64,000 nucleotides of DNA from an uncultured Collinsella sp. (GTDB lineage: Bacteria > Actinomycetota > Coriobacteriia > Coriobacteriales > Coriobacteriaceae): NCBI GenBank assembly GCA_900550195.1, contig URRB01000003.1:1-64000 (forward strand), written 5' to 3'. Position numbers and translations under genes: made by a program. Each line of letters begins with the position of its first letter. Positions within the stretch are counted from its first letter, which is position 1. Positions 62,901 through 64,000 of the stretch are shown one piece after another. The notes beneath the pieces are model-generated. The model saw only the letters and a program-made list of their open reading frames with translations, was not told the origin of the DNA and did not search any database.

Positions 62901-63735
62901 CGGGCGCGTCCTCGCGGCGCAGGTAGTGGAAGTCGTTGGTGGCGATGACCTTGACGCCCACCTGCTTGGCGATGTCGATGAGCGTGCGGTCCATCTGCTC
63001 GTCGGTCAGGCCGTTGTCGGTGGTGATGCCGTGTTCCTGGATCTCGATGTAGAAGTCACCGGGGTCGAAGGTGTCGCGGAAGGTCTCGGCCCACTTGATG
63101 GCGCCCTCCATGTCACCGCGGTCGATGTATTTGGGGATGATGCCCGCGATGCAGGCGCTCGTGCAGATCATGCCCTTGGCGTGGCGGCGCAGGTTGTCGA
63201 GCGTCACGCGGGGCTTGTAGTAAAAGCCCTGCACGGCGGCCTCGGAAACCGTCTGCATCAGGTTGACGTAGCCCTCCTGGTCCTTGGCCAGAAGGATCAT
63301 GTGGTAGAGCTCGGGCTTGTGGTCGCGGGCGAGCGTCTCGTCCGGCGTAAAGTAGACCTCGCAGCCAAAGATGGGCTTGATGACCAGGGGCGGCTTGAGC
63401 TCGTCGATGTTGCCCTTCTCGTCCCACATGGCCATGTCCTTCACATACTGGGCATGCTCGCGCGGGTTTTCCTCGGGATCGGGCTCCACCAGCTCGTCGC
63501 GGCGGTCCTTTTCCAAGAAGGCCTTGTCGTGGCTCCAGGTTTTGTACTCGGGCGTGTTGTGATTGACGGCGTCGCAGGCCAGCGCCAGGTCGGGCACGCC
63601 ATACATGTAGCCGTGGTCGGTAATGGCCACGGCGGGCATGCCAAGTTCAACGGCACGATTGACCATATCCTGGATACGGGTTGCGCCGTCGAGCATGGAG
63701 AAAACAGTGTGATTGTGCAGATGGACGAATGCCAT
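59932..63735 (-). CDS. dnaE: DNA polymerase III subunit alpha
   Basis: The replicative polymerase, 1267 residues, DnaE1 type. It begins with the PHP domain (FVHLHNHTVFSMLDGATRIQ, then ITDHGYMYG), has the polymerase palm with the acidic active site (EMPDIDMDFDDERRLEVVEH, about residue 460, PDIDxDF) and GVGPGRGSAAGA, KSHSAGYAILVMQTAWLKAH, a helix-hairpin-helix (LAGIRGVGTGVAQAIIAERE) and a C-terminal OB domain (WWAGMVSSVSKRVTKNGDPM). The PHP domain appears well conserved, as in DnaE enzymes with intrinsic proofreading (actinobacterial type), though that activity is inferred. It appears full length. Confidence 0.97.
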   Translation of the reverse strand: MAFVHLHNHTVFSMLDGATRIQDMVNRAVELGMPAVAITDHGYMYGVPDLALACDAVNHNTPEYKTWSHDKAFLEKDRRDELVEPDPEENPREHAQYVKDMAMWDEKGNIDELKPPLVIKPIFGCEVYFTPDETLARDHKPELYHMILLAKDQEGYVNLMQTVSEAAVQGFYYKPRVTLDNLRRHAKGMICTSACIAGIIPKYIDRGDMEGAIKWAETFRDTFDPGDFYIEIQEHGITTDNGLTDEQMDRTLIDIAKQVGVKVIATNDFHYLRREDAPVQDVIMCIGMNAKVDDPNRMRMTGSEFYMKTEEEMRAMFPYCPEACDNTLEIADKCYVELDWDSIILPRFPLLDPGETHESQFRRECEKGLRQHYGDDWATREICGVNIKERFEYEYKVICDKGFAAYFLIVAEYVQWAKDNGIGVGPGRGSAAGAIVAYAMNITAFDPLENGLMFERFLSPQRTEMPDIDMDFDDERRLEVVEHVRQLYGPEKVTHVITYSTIKAKQAINDAARVLDYPVYMGQRLSKMVSSDPKVKLKQVLEKQPGKEDLFNPDFAEAYKKDDDARRIIDTALSIEGLTRGEGVHACAVLICRDPVNEHVPTKLDTKGGVEITQYEGHTVADMGLLKMDFLGLRTLTVISKAKANIKKNFGIDIKEEEIPFDDPEIFKLMGSGHTAGVFQVESAGMTATIKNMKPTEYKHVVALIALYRPGPLGAGMVSSYINRMNGKEPAVSYDDRLDDILGETYGTMVYQEQVMLISVEMCGFSKGESDSRIRKPVAKKKIKLLTSTVLHWEDGSDETTYDHWMNGAIKNNYTREVAQKIWDDVLEFASYAFNKSHSAGYAILVMQTAWLKAHYPHEYMAAVLTSYTGKTDKIVHYVSACRYDGIPVLSPDVNESGTEFTATKEGVRFGLAGIRGVGTGVAQAIIAEREAGGPFKTLHDFVERVDSSQANRRVIESLIKAGAFDSTGYPRRQMMHFVDKNNPENIIDAAVKRQKDRASGQTSFFDMFGDVEGSGFEVSVPDPDGQEWDRHLKLSQEKEVLGIYVSDHPLRPFEYALSKARDFSFSQIDTGYEVQNPTGGTINQEIPEGKALWWAGMVSSVSKRVTKNGDPMGIVQLEDMEGEATVVVFPKTYKEAEGYLYGEVDPETGAQLSDAFVRIKGKLERSDRGDQIIAQEIVPLELNEENNKPKVFEVMVPNSRFSQGNMARLATVLTANPGGDRVEIFIEQVDGRVLRVEVPAKVNARSIPLLAEAKAIVGNQGRVTVI

Positions 63736-63836
63736 GTGATGAGCTCCGATGCGGGTTCGTGTTCTGACTGAACGATTTTACCGCACGGCGCGGACGGCAC
63801 CCGAACCTAGCCAAACCAACACGGCTCCTCTTGCAG

Positions 63837-63899
63837 TTGCGGTGAAATGCGGACTGTTTGGCGGCTTTTTTGGCCAAAACAGTCCGTATTCCACCGCAA
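63837..63899. repeat. Long imperfect inverted repeat upstream of dnaE
   Basis: Arms of about 25 nt (TTGCGGTGAAATGCGGACTG..., 63837-63862; complement within 63873-63899, with a few mismatches) enclose a short loop GGCTTTTTT. It lies between dnaE (starting 63735 on the minus strand) and the partial gene at the window edge. It could be a terminator for that gene (on the minus strand only A-rich sequence follows) or a separate palindromic repeat. Confidence 0.65.
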
Positions 63900-63911
63900 G
63901 TTATCTGAGGG

Positions 63912-64000
63912 CTAGAGATTGTAGGTGACTACTTGAGGTTCGGCGGGTTCGATGAAGATGGCTGGATTCGTCTGCTCCACGCGAACGAACTTGACCGTCA
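63912..64000 (-). CDS. 3' end of an unidentified gene
   Basis: The last 28 codons of a minus-strand gene that continues beyond the window; it ends IEPAEPQVVTYNL. The tail is too short for a family call. It reads toward dnaE and stops just before the inverted repeat. Confidence 0.4.
   Translation of the reverse strand, partial: TVKFVRVEQTNPAIFIEPAEPQVVTYNL

Noticed and set aside
61636..63771. 711-codon plus-strand frame opposite dnaE
   Set aside because: Shadow of dnaE, whose motifs are unambiguous.

Overview
The window looks like a chromosomal segment of a high-GC, anaerobic gut actinobacterium of the class Coriobacteriia, most likely Collinsella or a close relative. This rests on gene content and style (GC-rich codon use, class III fructose-bisphosphatase, QueH-type queuosine salvage, superoxide reductase, Fhs/FolD/FchA folate enzymes, DUF4430 surface proteins). 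No database search was possible, so the genus is an inference.

Layout. 0.1-1.3 kb: queA. 1.4-7.4 kb: a visibly lower-GC arginine deiminase island (arcB, arcA, a YfcC-type carrier, and divergently a second arginine deiminase paired with an XRE/S24-like regulator). No carbamate kinase gene is present. 7.4-18 kb: queH, a DUF3267 protein, a methionyl-tRNA synthetase with an unusual KMSKS loop, an m5C RNA methyltransferase, a TIM-barrel protein, DegV, class III fbp and two GtrA proteins. 18-23 kb: a cobalamin riboswitch followed by a very large surface protein (four DUF4430 units, a PQQ-type propeller, an InlB repeat, a C-terminal membrane anchor) and a smaller membrane-anchored DUF4430 protein; this is a candidate corrinoid-capture system. 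23-29.6 kb: UbiB-like kinase and phasin-like protein, C69 dipeptidase, folD-fchA and a lipoprotein.

29.9-45.6 kb is accessory. It holds a Tat-exported, LADTG-anchored PI-PLC-like protein split by a frameshift, a frameshifted YhcG/DUF1016 nuclease, an ADP-ribosylglycohydrolase, two paralogous 89-residue PH-like proteins, an orphan HicB, a one-spacer relic of a type I-E CRISPR array, and two DNA-methylation modules. The first module is a methylase-specificity fusion with a conserved-looking 179-residue partner, behind three near-identical palindromes. The second is a type I hsdR-hsdM-hsdS locus whose second specificity half lies inverted downstream, bounded by 17-bp inverted repeats, which suggests an invertible specificity switch.

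45.6-64 kb is housekeeping: a zinc-ribbon protein, a CDF metal exporter, an anchored membrane protein, fhs, ruvCAB, a NAD-synthetase-like protein that has lost its catalytic residues, superoxide reductase, a SWIM/SNF2 helicase, dnaE and the end of an unidentified gene. Two intergenic regions (10.9 and 59.8 kb) carry pairs of inverted copies of a palindromic element with the shared core TGGGACGGGG.
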